Shown: positions 36,731-45,860, numbered from the stretch's first letter. The stretch is DNA of 64,000 nt from Nostoc sphaeroides (GCF_003443655.1 NZ_CP031941.1:2103501-2167500), one strand, 5' to 3'. Notes: generated by a model not told the origin, from the letters alone. Numbers and translations are program-made.

Positions 36731-37003
36731 TTAAAATTCTAGAGGTATCCGACTGTCATGAACTAGTTGCAGGCATTCTCTAATATCTGAACCTTCCCAA
36801 CTGCCCACAAATTCTAATAAATCTTCAGCAGTAGAACCTGTTAAGGTATGCTCTGTTCTAAGCATCTGAGCAGATTGGCTATCTGAAGATATGCTGTTTG
36901 TTTGATGTTTGGCTTGCAAAAATTGCACAAAATCTAAAATTTCCTGTAATAAGGGTTCAGGTAATTTTTCTAGTTCTTGATTAATTTGTTCCTTAGTAGT
37001 CAT
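36731..37003 (-). CDS. DUF2281-like antitoxin of the VapC pair
   Basis: 90 residues. MTTKEQINQELEKLPEPLLQEILDFVQFLQAKH is the DUF2281 helical N-terminus found in antitoxins beside PIN toxins in cyanobacteria; the C-terminal half (AEDLLEFVGSWEGSDI) would wrap the toxin. Likely represses its own promoter. Directly followed by the toxin gene. Confidence 0.8.
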   Translation of the reverse strand: MTTKEQINQELEKLPEPLLQEILDFVQFLQAKHQTNSISSDSQSAQMLRTEHTLTGSTAEDLLEFVGSWEGSDIRECLQLVHDSRIPLEF

Positions 37004-37195
37004 TATTGACCCTGTGTTTACAAGGTTGAAAAACTGGGTATTGATTTATATATTACATTTATATTTTATCTAATGTTGAGATATTCATTTCGGCTTTTTG
37101 TGTTTGCCAAGCCTGCGCCTTAGTGCCTTGCCTATTTAAACAGTGCCAGGTAACGAAAAGCTAGAACTCGCAAGGCTTCGTAGAATATATTTTGT

Positions 37196-37618
37196 TTACA
37201 AACTTTTACAAATCTCTGAAACCTTAGTTTCGGGTAATGCTCCTTGGCGTTGCACATACTCCCACAAACTCTGGCCTGCTATGTATTGCATTTCCAAACA
37301 GTAGTGACCATCTTCTTCAAAAAAGTCGAATACTTGCACAATATGAGGATGTGAGTCTTGACAACACATTGCCAGCATCTCGGCTTCTTTTTTGAAGCGT
37401 TCAACGTACTTAGGATAGTTTGGGTCACGTTGAACGCTGATGTTGGGGGTTTTGATGACGATTCGGCGGTTTAGCTTGGTATGCATTGCTTCGTAGGTAA
37501 GTGCAAAACCACCACCACCCAAGTATTTTTCTATTTTGTATTTGCCGTTGTATATTAGCTGTCCGTCTTGCCAGAACATACGCCCAGATTTATTAATGCC
37601 TAATGTTGATTGTGACAC
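37196..37618 (-). pseudogene. Truncated Ser/Thr protein kinase (N-lobe only)
   Basis: 140 residues covering the kinase N-lobe: YLGGGGFALTYEAMH (glycine loop), RRIVIKTPN (Lys), EAEMLAMCCQDSHPHIVQVF and LEMQYIAGQSLWEYVQRQG. It stops before the HRD and DFG motifs, and no continuation is visible to the left, where VapBC begins. A C-terminally deleted gene; catalytically dead, unless kept as a regulator. Confidence 0.75.
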
Positions 37619-37909
37619 GCTTTTTGTGAGTTCTCGTGGTTGGCGTTGCTGAATAAGCTTATGCAGAGGCGCAGCACTTCGACTACGCTCAGTTAATAGT
37701 GAAGCTGTTATGCTTCAAAAAATGTAATATGACGCGATCGCAGAAGTTGTGTTATAAAAACGGGCAAAGTCTTACAAAATCCGAAAATCTTTACTGTGAA
37801 GCTTTTTTGGTAAATGCGTAATTTCTACACTAATGGAATCAAATGCTACTGTCAGCAATCAAACTTTAGCGTTTAATCATCAGTAGTATGCAAAAAAATT
37901 GAAAAAATT

Positions 37910-39229
37910 ATGTTAAGTATCCCTATTAACTTAAATTTACCCCTTACACCCCGTATAGTAACTTCTTTACCTGGGCCTCGCGCTCAAGCAATTGTACAAC
38001 GCGATCGCGCTGTCACTTCCCCTTCTTACACCCGCGATTACCCCTTAGTTGTATCTCGCGGTCAAGGGTGCATGATAGAAGATGTGGATGGCAATGTATT
38101 TCTGGATATGACCGCAGGTATTGCCGTTACCGCCACCGGACACGCCCACCCGGAAGTCGTTAAAGCAATTCAAGAACAATCCGAACGTCTGCTGCACATG
38201 TCAGGGACGGATTTTTATTATGAACCAATGGTGGAACTAGCGGAACAATTAGCGATTCGCGCCCCCTTTCCCCAGCCACATAGTAATACTGGGTTTCCCG
38301 CAAAGGTATTTTTCACCAATTCCGGGGCAGAATCTACCGAAGGAGCCATCAAACTAGCTAGATATTACACCAAGCGATCGCTAATTGTAGCCTTCTTAGG
38401 GGCATTTCACGGACGCACTTATGGAGCAATGTCTCTGACTGGTTCTAAAGTAGTGCAGCGAGCGAATTTTGGGCCTTTAGTTCCTGGGGTGACTCATATC
38501 CCTTATGGCACTCACGCTAGCTTAGATTATCTAGAACAACAGTTATTTAGCACAATTTTACCACCGCAAGAAGTAGCGGCGATCGTAGTCGAAGCGATTC
38601 AGGGAGAGGGTGGGTATATTGTCCCCGAAGATGGTTTTTTGGAGCGGATTCGGGATATTTGCGATCGCCACGGTATTCTGATGGTAGTGGATGAAGTGCA
38701 AGCAGGGATGGGGCGGACTGGTCGCTTATTTGCGATCGAGCATTGGGGTGTCATGCCTGATATCATTACTACTGCCAAAGGTATCGCCAGTGGTTTGCCA
38801 TTAGGAGCGATACTTGCCAGACCAGAGTTAATGACTTGGCCTCCTGGTTCTCACGCTACCACATTTGGCGGTAATCCCGTAGCTTGTGCTGCTGGTATTG
38901 CCACACTGCGACTGCTGGAAAGTGGTTTGATGACCAACGCTACTCAGATGGGAGAATTATTACAAGCTAGTCTTACCGAGTTGCATCAAAGATTTCCTAG
39001 AGTATCGTTGCCACGAGGTAAAGGTTTGATGGTTGCGGTGGATTTATTGGATGAACAGGGTAATCTTGATCATAAATTGCGCGATCGCATTATTCAAGAA
39101 GCTTTTTTACGCGGTTTATTATTGCTAGGTTGCGGTAAAGCAGCAATTCGTTTCTGTCCCCCTCTAGTTATCGACAGCGACCAAATTCAGACAGCCCTTC
39201 AGATTATCAGCGAGATTTTAAGTTCTTAA
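37910..39229 (+). CDS. Class III PLP-dependent aminotransferase (4-aminobutyrate/acetylornithine type)
   Basis: 439 residues. Features: LPGPRAQAIVQRDRAVTSPS, MIEDVDGNVFLDMTAGIAVT, PLP-contact TNSGAESTEGAIKLAR, AFHGRTYG, VVDEVQAGMGRTG and the PLP lysine in TTAKGIASGLPLGAI (about residue 283). Resembles the archaeal-type GABA/ornithine aminotransferases, some of which are amino acid racemases. It is 48 bp upstream of a DUF1338 gene on the same strand, suggesting a shared pathway of amino acid breakdown (see the DUF1338 entry). Confidence 0.88.
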   Translation: MLSIPINLNLPLTPRIVTSLPGPRAQAIVQRDRAVTSPSYTRDYPLVVSRGQGCMIEDVDGNVFLDMTAGIAVTATGHAHPEVVKAIQEQSERLLHMSGTDFYYEPMVELAEQLAIRAPFPQPHSNTGFPAKVFFTNSGAESTEGAIKLARYYTKRSLIVAFLGAFHGRTYGAMSLTGSKVVQRANFGPLVPGVTHIPYGTHASLDYLEQQLFSTILPPQEVAAIVVEAIQGEGGYIVPEDGFLERIRDICDRHGILMVVDEVQAGMGRTGRLFAIEHWGVMPDIITTAKGIASGLPLGAILARPELMTWPPGSHATTFGGNPVACAAGIATLRLLESGLMTNATQMGELLQASLTELHQRFPRVSLPRGKGLMVAVDLLDEQGNLDHKLRDRIIQEAFLRGLLLLGCGKAAIRFCPPLVIDSDQIQTALQIISEILSS

Positions 39230-39277
39230 AAGATGACAAATGACAAATACTTCGACTTCGCTCAGTACAAGTGACAA

Positions 39278-40219
39278 ATGACAAATAAAATTGCCCTTAA
39301 TTTATGGAAATTACTTTGGCAAGAATATAATGCCAGAGTAAATCATGCGCGTACCTACCAGCAAATGATTACTGCTGCGGGTGGGACTGTCGCCAACGAC
39401 CACATTGCCTTTCGGTCTTTGCGTTTATTAGTAGATAGTCCACAGGGTCAAGTTAACCTGGGAATTGACTATCTTGGGCAACTTGTAGAAGCTTTAGGTT
39501 ACGTGGCAACTGGAGAGTATAATTTTGCTCAAACCCATTTGTACGCCCGTTATTATCGTCATCCACAGCAAGAGGAATTTAACTTACCCAAACTGTTTAT
39601 TAGCGAGTTGATTGTCGATGAATTGCCTGCTAATATTGCCCAACTCATCTTTAAAACAGTATCTTCAATTCCATACGAACTAAATTTACCCGCTACTCTT
39701 CTACAAAAAGACGGGAACATTGAAACCATTGCTAAACAACTCCAGCAAGTTTTTACCCGCCCTTGGCTACCTCCTGTGCGTTCTGTTGTCGAAGAGGTGA
39801 ATCAGGTTACTCAGTATGGGGCTTGGGTATTGCTGCACGGATATGCTGTCAATCATTTTACAGGCTACATCAACGGACAAAACACCCCAGAATATCCAGA
39901 CATTGAGACTACCGCCGATGCTTTGGCTAACCTGGGTGTACCAATGAAAGCAGAGATAGAGGGAAATATTGCTTGTGGTTTGCGGCAAACTGCAACTCAA
40001 GCGGTCACAGAAATGGTGACAGTATTAGATGATAACAGTGGTGCAGAAATTCAAATCCCTTGGACTTACGCCTATTATGAAATTGCCCAGCGCTATCTAA
40101 TAGAAGTGGAATCTGGAAAGCAGGTACTTTTTGATGCTTTTTTAGGAAGTAATGCCCAGCAATTGTTTGAAATGACTCGTCTATCTAATACCAATTTGAA
40201 AAAAGAATGCGACAAATAG
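39278..40219 (+). CDS. DUF1338 protein, probable 2-oxoadipate dioxygenase/decarboxylase (HglS-like)
   Basis: 313 residues. The DUF1338/HglS metal and substrate residues appear in place: H42 and R46 in NDHIAFRSL, H193 in GYAVNHFTGYIN and E268 in YYEIAQRY. Characterised relatives turn 2-oxoadipate into D-2-hydroxyglutarate in lysine breakdown. The preceding aminotransferase could supply 2-oxoadipate from 2-aminoadipate. The start codon ATGACAAAT lies in a run of TGACAAA heptamers (39235-39285), so the 5' boundary was shaped by repeat invasion. Ends before a GAGACGCGATTCATCGCGTC hairpin. Confidence 0.82.
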   Translation: MTNKIALNLWKLLWQEYNARVNHARTYQQMITAAGGTVANDHIAFRSLRLLVDSPQGQVNLGIDYLGQLVEALGYVATGEYNFAQTHLYARYYRHPQQEEFNLPKLFISELIVDELPANIAQLIFKTVSSIPYELNLPATLLQKDGNIETIAKQLQQVFTRPWLPPVRSVVEEVNQVTQYGAWVLLHGYAVNHFTGYINGQNTPEYPDIETTADALANLGVPMKAEIEGNIACGLRQTATQAVTEMVTVLDDNSGAEIQIPWTYAYYEIAQRYLIEVESGKQVLFDAFLGSNAQQLFEMTRLSNTNLKKECDK

Positions 40220-40227
40220 ACCATTTT

Positions 40228-40350
40228 TAGAGACGCGATTCATCGCGTCTTTACCCAAGGATGTGTTGCAATCATTAATTGAATTGGTATAAGTAGCCCA
40301 GAGTTGTTAGCAAAGGATTCAGCTAACCCCCACTTCGGAACAAGTGGGGG
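40228..40350. terminator. Two hairpins between convergent genes
   Basis: A GAGACGCGATTCATCGCGTC palindrome (40232-40251) follows the DUF1338 gene. A 9-bp-arm hairpin CCCCCACTT-CGGAAC-AAGTGGGGG (40327-40350) lies downstream of both converging genes. Good terminator shape for both strands, though no long T-tract follows. Confidence 0.55.
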
Positions 40351-40434
40351 AATGCGCCTCAGAAGAGGTTCAATTCTATTTTCCAAGCTTGAAACATGAA
40401 ACTTCAAGCTTGGAACTCGATATTTTGGGCAAAC

Positions 40435-43032
40435 TTATGCTTGTAACACAAAATCAGATGCCGTCAGAGTTGGCGCACCAGTTAGAGTTGCAAATAAACC
40501 ACCACTGCCAAAACCAGCCACGCTGCCATTTTGGTTGTAGAACAACTGTCCACTCACAGCATCGTAGACAATTTTTGCGGTGCTAGTTGCGGCGGAAGTT
40601 GTGATTTTAAAATCATTGGCGTTACTAAAACCTGTTCCCGCAGTAGAAGTAATTGTATTAAAGGTAGTCTTGTCTAAGATTATCTTGTCACCTTGAGAGT
40701 GGTTAAAGTCAGCGATCGCATCTACACCAACAGCAGAAGAGGCAAAGGCAGCATTTGTATTATAAAGGAATTTGTCAGCACCTACACCACCAACGAAAAT
40801 ATCATTGTCTACACCACCTACAAGAGTATCATTGCCGAATCCTCCGATGAGAATATCATTGCCTGACCCGCCCCGCAACAAGTCATTGCCACTTAAGCCA
40901 TTAATTATGTCGTTACCTCCTTGACCATTAATCACATCATCTGAGTTGTCAAAACCTGCGATGTTATTGTTTAATTCATTAAGGAAGGTGACAGTGTTTT
41001 TGTTGAAAATGCTAGTTTGAGTGGAGTTGGCATTAATTACATCAAAGCTATCAGCAATGCTACTTTGTCCATCAAACAAAATATTGCCGAGTGCAGGTCT
41101 TGAAGAAATTGCTGGCAGATTATCCAGGTTTTCTAATTTAAAGTTTTGCAATTGGACTTTGGTGGATGCCACATTTTCAAAGGTGACTTCTAAGTTGTTG
41201 CGTTTTTGAGTTAGTTGCAGATTTTGGGCAGTCAATCCCGAACCGATAAATTGCAGTGTATCAACATTGGCAATCACAGCCGATGATGGGTTGTAGCCTT
41301 TACCTACGCCACCAAAATCGGTGATAATGTCATTGCGATCGCCAACGCGAAACACAAACTTATCTTGACCACCGTTGCCTGTGAGGGTATCGTTACCAGC
41401 TTTGCCGTCGATGATGTTGTTCCCAATTGTACCGATGAGAGTGTCTGCATCAGCAGTTCCCGTTAGGATAATCGCGCTGCCACTACCGATGTTCTTTCCC
41501 CCAAACACTACATAGCTTTGCCCAGCATCTCTAATGCCATTGGGGTCGGCTTCGCGTGCCCCAATAATCAGGTCGTCAATGCCATCACCGTTGATGTCCC
41601 CTGCATTGCTGACTGAGATGCCTAAGAAGTCACCCTCTGCAATGCCGTTAATTAAAAAGCCATTAGTGCCATTCAAATCAGAGAGGTTGAGGCTGCCGCC
41701 ACTGCCCAGATTCCTCCCCCCAAACACTACATAGCTTTGCCCAGCATATCTGTTGCCGTTGGGGGAGGCACCAAATGCCCCAATAATCAGGTCGTCAATG
41801 CCATCACCGTTGATGTCCCCTGCATTGCTGACTGAGCTGCCTGAACGGTCAAGTTGCTTAATGCCGTTAATTAAAAAGCCATTAGTGCCATTCAAATCAG
41901 AGAGGTTGAGGCTGCCGCCACTGCCCAGATTTTTCTCCCCAAATACTACATAGCTTTGCCCAGCATCTCTGTTGCCCTTGGGGTCGGCATATTGTGCCCC
42001 AATAATCAGGTCGTCAATGCCATCACCGTTGATGTCCCCCCCATTACTGACTGAGTTGCCTGAACGGTCAAATTGCTTAATGCCGTTAATTAAAAAGCCA
42101 TTAGTGCCATTCAAATCAGAGGGGTTAAGGCTGCCGCCACTGCCCAGATTTTTCCCCCCAAACACTACATAGCTTTGCCCAGCCCCAGAGATGCCGTTGG
42201 GGGAGGCAACAAATGCCCCAATAATTAGGTCGTCAATGCCATCACCGTTGATGTCCCCTGCATTGCTGACTGAGCTGCCTAATCGGTCATATGTTGCAAT
42301 GCCGTTAATCAAAAAGCCATTAGTGCCATTCAAATCAGAGAGGTTGAAACTGCCGCCACTGCCCAGATTTTTCCCCCCAAACACTACATAGCTTTGCCCA
42401 GCCCCAGAGATGCCGTTGGGGGAGGCTTCGCGTGCCCCAATAATCAGGTCGTCAATGCCATCACCGTTGATGTCCCCTGCATTGCTGACTGAGATGCCTA
42501 ATCGGTCATATGTTGCAATGCCGTTAATTAAAAAGCCATTAGTGCCATTCAAATCAGAGAGGTTGAGGCTGCCGCCACTGCCCAGATTTTTCCCCCCAAA
42601 TACTACATAGCTTTGCCCAGCATCAGAGATGCCGTTGGGGTCGGCATTTTCTGCCCCAATAATCAGGTCGTCAATGCCATCACCGTTGATGTCCCCTGCA
42701 TTGCTGACTGAGGAGCGTGAATAGTTGTCAGCTTGAATAATGCCGTTAATTAAAAAGCCATTAGTGCCATTCAAATCAGAGAGGTTGAGGCTGCCGCCAC
42801 TGCCCAGATTTCTCCCCCCAAACACTACATAGCTTTGCCCAGCACTAGAGTTGCCAATGAGGTTGCCATTTACTGCCCCAATAATCAGGTCGTCAATGCC
42901 ATCACCGTTGATGTCCTCTGCATTGCTGACTGAGTTGCCTGATTCGTCACCTGCTGCAATGCCGTTAATTAAAAAGCCATTAGTGCCATTCAAATCAGAG
43001 AGGTTAAAGAAACTGAATAATGAATTAGCCAT
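40435..43032 (-). CDS. Large FG-GAP (integrin alpha-like beta-propeller) and RTX calcium-binding protein
   Basis: 865 residues from ATG 43032, chosen over GTG 43047 because GAGGTG sits 3-9 bases upstream of the ATG. Residues ~10-520 form seven FG-GAP repeats of 73 residues (219 bp), each with LSDLNGTNGFLING, a calcium loop DINGDGIDDLIIGA and QSYVVFGG; seven is the number for one closed beta-propeller. Then RTX nonapeptides (GNDTLTGNGGQDKF and GGSGNDILIGGFGNDTLVGG) and a serralysin-like C-terminus. No N-terminal signal peptide, so type I secretion is likely. Probably an extracellular Ca-stabilised adhesin or matrix protein. Confidence 0.85.
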   Translation of the reverse strand: MANSLFSFFNLSDLNGTNGFLINGIAAGDESGNSVSNAEDINGDGIDDLIIGAVNGNLIGNSSAGQSYVVFGGRNLGSGGSLNLSDLNGTNGFLINGIIQADNYSRSSVSNAGDINGDGIDDLIIGAENADPNGISDAGQSYVVFGGKNLGSGGSLNLSDLNGTNGFLINGIATYDRLGISVSNAGDINGDGIDDLIIGAREASPNGISGAGQSYVVFGGKNLGSGGSFNLSDLNGTNGFLINGIATYDRLGSSVSNAGDINGDGIDDLIIGAFVASPNGISGAGQSYVVFGGKNLGSGGSLNPSDLNGTNGFLINGIKQFDRSGNSVSNGGDINGDGIDDLIIGAQYADPKGNRDAGQSYVVFGEKNLGSGGSLNLSDLNGTNGFLINGIKQLDRSGSSVSNAGDINGDGIDDLIIGAFGASPNGNRYAGQSYVVFGGRNLGSGGSLNLSDLNGTNGFLINGIAEGDFLGISVSNAGDINGDGIDDLIIGAREADPNGIRDAGQSYVVFGGKNIGSGSAIILTGTADADTLIGTIGNNIIDGKAGNDTLTGNGGQDKFVFRVGDRNDIITDFGGVGKGYNPSSAVIANVDTLQFIGSGLTAQNLQLTQKRNNLEVTFENVASTKVQLQNFKLENLDNLPAISSRPALGNILFDGQSSIADSFDVINANSTQTSIFNKNTVTFLNELNNNIAGFDNSDDVINGQGGNDIINGLSGNDLLRGGSGNDILIGGFGNDTLVGGVDNDIFVGGVGADKFLYNTNAAFASSAVGVDAIADFNHSQGDKIILDKTTFNTITSTAGTGFSNANDFKITTSAATSTAKIVYDAVSGQLFYNQNGSVAGFGSGGLFATLTGAPTLTASDFVLQA
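41480..43020. repeat. Seven intragenic ~219-bp DNA repeats in the FG-GAP gene
   Basis: Period is exactly 219 bp over most of the array (equivalent points at 41534, 41753, 41972, 42191, 42410) with one 222-bp unit. Long identical stretches between units, such as CGTCAATGCCATCACCGTTG, show recent expansion or gene conversion. Variation concentrates in a short segment between propeller strands (ATYDRLG, KQFDRSG, AEGDFLG). Confidence 0.88.
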
Positions 43033-43447
43033 AATCACCTCTACCACATGTGGTTATTAAGTAGTTATTCACTGCGTAGTTAATATATTATTAACTCGGA
43101 AAAAGATAAATCAAGGGTTTATACAAAACATCCCACTTTTGGACAAAGCATTCCAAAATAGGTACGCCCTAAACCTCTCTCCTGATCTCATCCATCCTTA
43201 CTGAAGAACTCGATTAACGACTCAATACCAATACTCTATAATTCCCGTAACACCTCGCAGCGCGGATTGTAGCACAGAGTTGATCTTTGGTGGTTTGATC
43301 GGTTGGTGCGATGCCTAACGGCGGGCTACGCCTACGCTAAAATTGTTTTTTGAAATCTCGTTTCTAGGTAAAACCTGGAAATGCTTTTGAGCAAGGCGGA
43401 ACTTCATAGTAGGCATTACAGCTATTTTCAGGTAAATAGACTATGCA

Positions 43448-43673
43448 GTAGGGGTAAAGCACATTGCTCATTGGTGTCAACTTAACTTGAAAACAATGTC
43501 CCGCAAGGAACTGAAGTTCCAAGAATAATAGCTAAAGTCTACTAAAGTAGACTAAATATTCCTAAAATCTTTAGTCTACTTCAGTAGACTTTAGCTATTA
43601 GCCAGAGAATTTATTCTCTGGCGGGTGAGGAGGCCCACAGCGAAACTATTTCAAGGCTTTTGTTGACACGTAT
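43448..43673. mobile_element. MITE, family C copy without nested insertion
   Basis: Starts GTAGGGGTAAAGCACATTGCTCATTGGTGTCAACTT (read in two parts) and ends TTTTGTTGACACGTATGAG. Inside are GGAACTGAAGTTCC and two AGTCTACTNNAGTAGACT palindromes (43537-43600) and TTTATTCTCTGGCGGG. The same organisation is at 5491-5857, where a family B element splits it. Between 43033 and 43447 I see only a short GCGGGCTACGCCTACGCTA repeat (43322-43340). Confidence 0.6.
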
Positions 43674-43804
43674 GAGCCTTGTGTTCAAGGATGACAGGCG
43701 ATCGTAGACATCGCGCTCTTTTTAGAAATTCTATTTACGAACTAAACCCAACATTGGGGCGTTTGTTGACTAAACGTTGAGTTCAACACAACTTAGATCA
43801 TAGC

Positions 43805-44030
43805 GTTAGTAGCAAAAATAACGACTTTAGTAACCAAAATGATTATTTTGTAACGAAAATTTTGATGTTTGTAACGAAAATAATGACTTTAATAACCAAA
43901 ATGGTTATTTAATAACCAAAATTATAATGTTTGTAACAAAAAGAATTATTCTAGTAACCAAAATGATTATTTTGTAACGAAAATAACGATTTTAGTTACA
44001 AAAATGGTATTTTGTAACTAAAATCAGGGC
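43805..44030. repeat. AT-rich 20-21-bp tandem array (about 11 units)
   Basis: Degenerate units of the form TGTAACGAAAATNATNATTT / TAGTAACCAAAATGATTATT follow one another without spacers from about 43805 to 44030. Unit length is 20-21 bp. It ends directly before the nifJ fragment at 44055. No coding sense. Confidence 0.8.
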
Positions 44031-44036
44031 TAATAT

Positions 44037-44454
44037 TCAGAAAATATCGCGTTTTGCCAGATATTGGTACATCTGCCAACGTGCATCTACCTCAGCTTGG
44101 GCTTGTTCTAACAAATGTTTGGCTACGTCTGGTTTACTCTTGGTGAGCATTTTGAAGCGATTTTCTTGATACATCGAATGTTCTACCGATTGCGTAGGCG
44201 ATCGCATATCCAATTGCAATGGATTTTTACCTTGTTTGAGCAACTCTGGATTATGCCGATACAGCAACCAACGACCTGATTCTACCAAAGTTTTCTGATG
44301 ATTCATGCCTGTGGTCATATTAATGCCGTGGGCGATGCAATGGCTGTAAAATAATCAACGATAGGCCATTATATGCTTCGGCTTCCAAAAATGCTTTGAG
44401 AGTATGTTCATCTTTAGCGCCCATTGCTACACTAACTACGTAGACATTTCCGTA
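44037..44454 (-). pseudogene. Remnant of a second nifJ (3' end duplicate)
   Basis: About 400 bp (44055-44454) match the 3' end of intact nifJ (45925-46337), both reading leftwards. The last 93 codons are open (MTTGMNHQKTLVESGRWLLY...), but upstream a 2-base deletion (GGCTGTAAAATAATC versus GGCTGTAAGCAATAATT) breaks the frame, and the match ends at TTTCCGTAG, where a GTTCAGTTAAGG MITE end begins. Identity by eye is ~90%. Left by decay of a tandem paralogue or by local duplication. Confidence 0.85.
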
Positions 44455-44580
44455 GTTCAGTTAAGGATAATTGTAGGTTGGGTAGAGCGATAGCGAAACT
44501 CAACAAAGCCCCGAAAATGTTGGGTTACTCTGCGAGAAGGCTACGCCTACGTTCCTCAACCCAACCTACGCAACTTATTA
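44455..44580. mobile_element. Truncated family A MITE at the broken edge of the nifJ remnant
   Basis: Begins with the partial end GTTCAGTTAAGG (left CAATACG missing) and carries the GTAGGTTGGGT...CCTCAACCCAACCTACG core, with a CTGCGAGAAGGCTACGCCTA insertion. No right end or target duplication found. It marks the point where homology to nifJ stops. Confidence 0.55.
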
Positions 44581-44749
44581 CCCATTAAGCGTTACCTGTT
44601 TGCTAAATATTGATACATCTGAAGTGAGAAAATGAAGAGCGATCGCTTGGTAATTGAAGATGGCAAATTAGGGGCGATCGCTCTTTAATAATACGTTTTC
44701 TTTAACTCAACTTACTTACTGAATTAAGAAACTAAATTTGTCAACCGCA

Positions 44750-44935
44750 TTACAGACTACAAAGCCAATTCCAAATATCTGATCCAATTTGGATAACAAT
44801 ACCAATTACTTCATATATCAACTGTGCTAACCAAGATGTATCATTGGTATCAAGCGCTTGCTCCAATTGACTAGCAAAATTATCATCAGCATCAATTCGT
44901 TGAGCTATGCGACTCTTAATATCGAGAAAAATCAA
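44750..44935 (-). CDS. Possible small hypothetical protein
   Basis: 61 codons with only a TTG start (44935); no ATG available. The translated product has a helical N-terminus (IKSRIAQRIDADDNFASQLEQ) and a hydrophobic C-terminus (IYEVIGIVIQIGSDIWNWL), more protein-like than random. No family recognised and no clear Shine-Dalgarno. Kept as a weak candidate. Confidence 0.3.
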   Translation of the reverse strand: MIFLDIKSRIAQRIDADDNFASQLEQALDTNDTSWLAQLIYEVIGIVIQIGSDIWNWLCSL

Positions 44936-45097
44936 ATAGTATTTTTAATTAACCTACGAATCCCAACTCAATTATCTTCAGATGTGCCAATAGAAAACTT
45001 AGGCAAGGATATTTTTAAAGACTTACAATAGTCAAAAAACAAGAATTGCTTGATAAAATAGTTAGAGATATTTTAGAATACAGGATTTATAAAAATA

Positions 45098-45418
45098 ATG
45101 TCTGAAACAACCACTACTGAATATAGACATATCCTAATTGATGAAAATAATGTTCCTTACATTACAGGAACATCAATGAAAGTTGTAGAGTTAATTACTT
45201 CTATTCATGCTTATGGTTGGAGTCCAGAAGAATTACATTTCCAGTATCCACATCTGACCATGAGCCAAATTTACTCAGCTTTAGCTTATTATTGGGAGCA
45301 TAAAGAAGAAATTGATGCTGATATGCAGCGACGCTTTGAGTATGCCGAAAAATTACGTTTAGAAGCCGGAGAATCTCCATTATCAAAAAGACTCCGTGCA
45401 GAAGGATTAATTAAATGA
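45098..45418 (+). CDS. DUF433-type antitoxin
   Basis: 106 residues. HILIDENNVPYITGTSMKVVELITSIHAYGWSPEELHFQYPHLT is the DUF433 winged-helix-like antitoxin pattern, with LTMSQIYSALAYYWEH as recognition region. The stop overlaps the ATG of the downstream toxin gene (ATGA), standard for DUF433-DUF5615 pairs. Intact, although its toxin partner is broken by a MITE. Confidence 0.85.
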   Translation: MSETTTTEYRHILIDENNVPYITGTSMKVVELITSIHAYGWSPEELHFQYPHLTMSQIYSALAYYWEHKEEIDADMQRRFEYAEKLRLEAGESPLSKRLRAEGLIK

Positions 45419-45860
45419 GTGTTGCTCTTTATATAGATGAAAATGTTCATCGAGGAATTACAAATGGATTACGGTTACGGGGTGTAGATGTATTAACAGT
45501 ACCAGGACTTACGCAAAAATTGCCGAAAAGCTTAATTTATCGAACCGCCAAGACGCCAAGAACGCCAAGAATTCGTAGAGTGTGCGTAAGTCCTAAGTAC
45601 AAGAAGATGGGCGCACTGGCTTTCCTGATCCAATTATACTTGACCGTGCAACAGAACTTGAGCGTGTTTTATTTTCCCAAGATGAAGATTTTCTAGCTGA
45701 AGCTAACTGTCGTCAAGGACAACAAATAAACTTTGTTGGTGTGATTTATGCCCATAAACTCAGAGTTTCTGTCGGTGATTGTATTCGTGATTTAGAAATT
45801 ATTGCTAAAACTGCATATCTTGAAGAATTAAAAAATCGTGTTCAATATTTACCTTTATAA
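45415..45860 (+). pseudogene. DUF5615 PIN-like toxin, disrupted by a 93-bp MITE
   Basis: Begins MSVALYIDENVHRGITNGLRLRGVDVLTV, the DUF5615 N-terminus with its DEN acidic motif. After codon ~28 the frame runs into a MITE (45503-45595). If the MITE plus one 5-bp target copy (98 bp in all) is removed, the reading continues QEDGRTGFPDPIILDRATEL, then FSQDEDFLAEA and a complete C-terminus to the TAA at 45858-45860. The original gene was about 115 codons. Inactive unless the insertion is bypassed; the antitoxin is now without a functional partner here. Confidence 0.88.
45503..45595. mobile_element. MITE, family B (AGGACTTACGCA ends), inside a toxin gene
   Basis: 93 bp between CAGGACTTACGCA (45503-45515) and TGCGTAAGTCCTA (45583-45595), flanked by the 5-bp direct repeat AGTAC (45498-45502 and 45596-45600). 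The core contains GCCAAGACGCCAAGAACGCC repeats. Ends and duplication length agree with the copy at 5631-5746. Confidence 0.9.

Noticed and set aside
41534-43060. Series of plus-strand 66-residue ORFs with identical MPSPLMS segments
   Set aside because: Antisense frames of the FG-GAP repeats; regular only because the DNA repeat is 219 bp.
43805-44030. AT-rich regular array considered as CRISPR or origin iterons
   Set aside because: No spacers, degenerate units, and no dnaA or replication gene nearby; described as a tandem repeat only.
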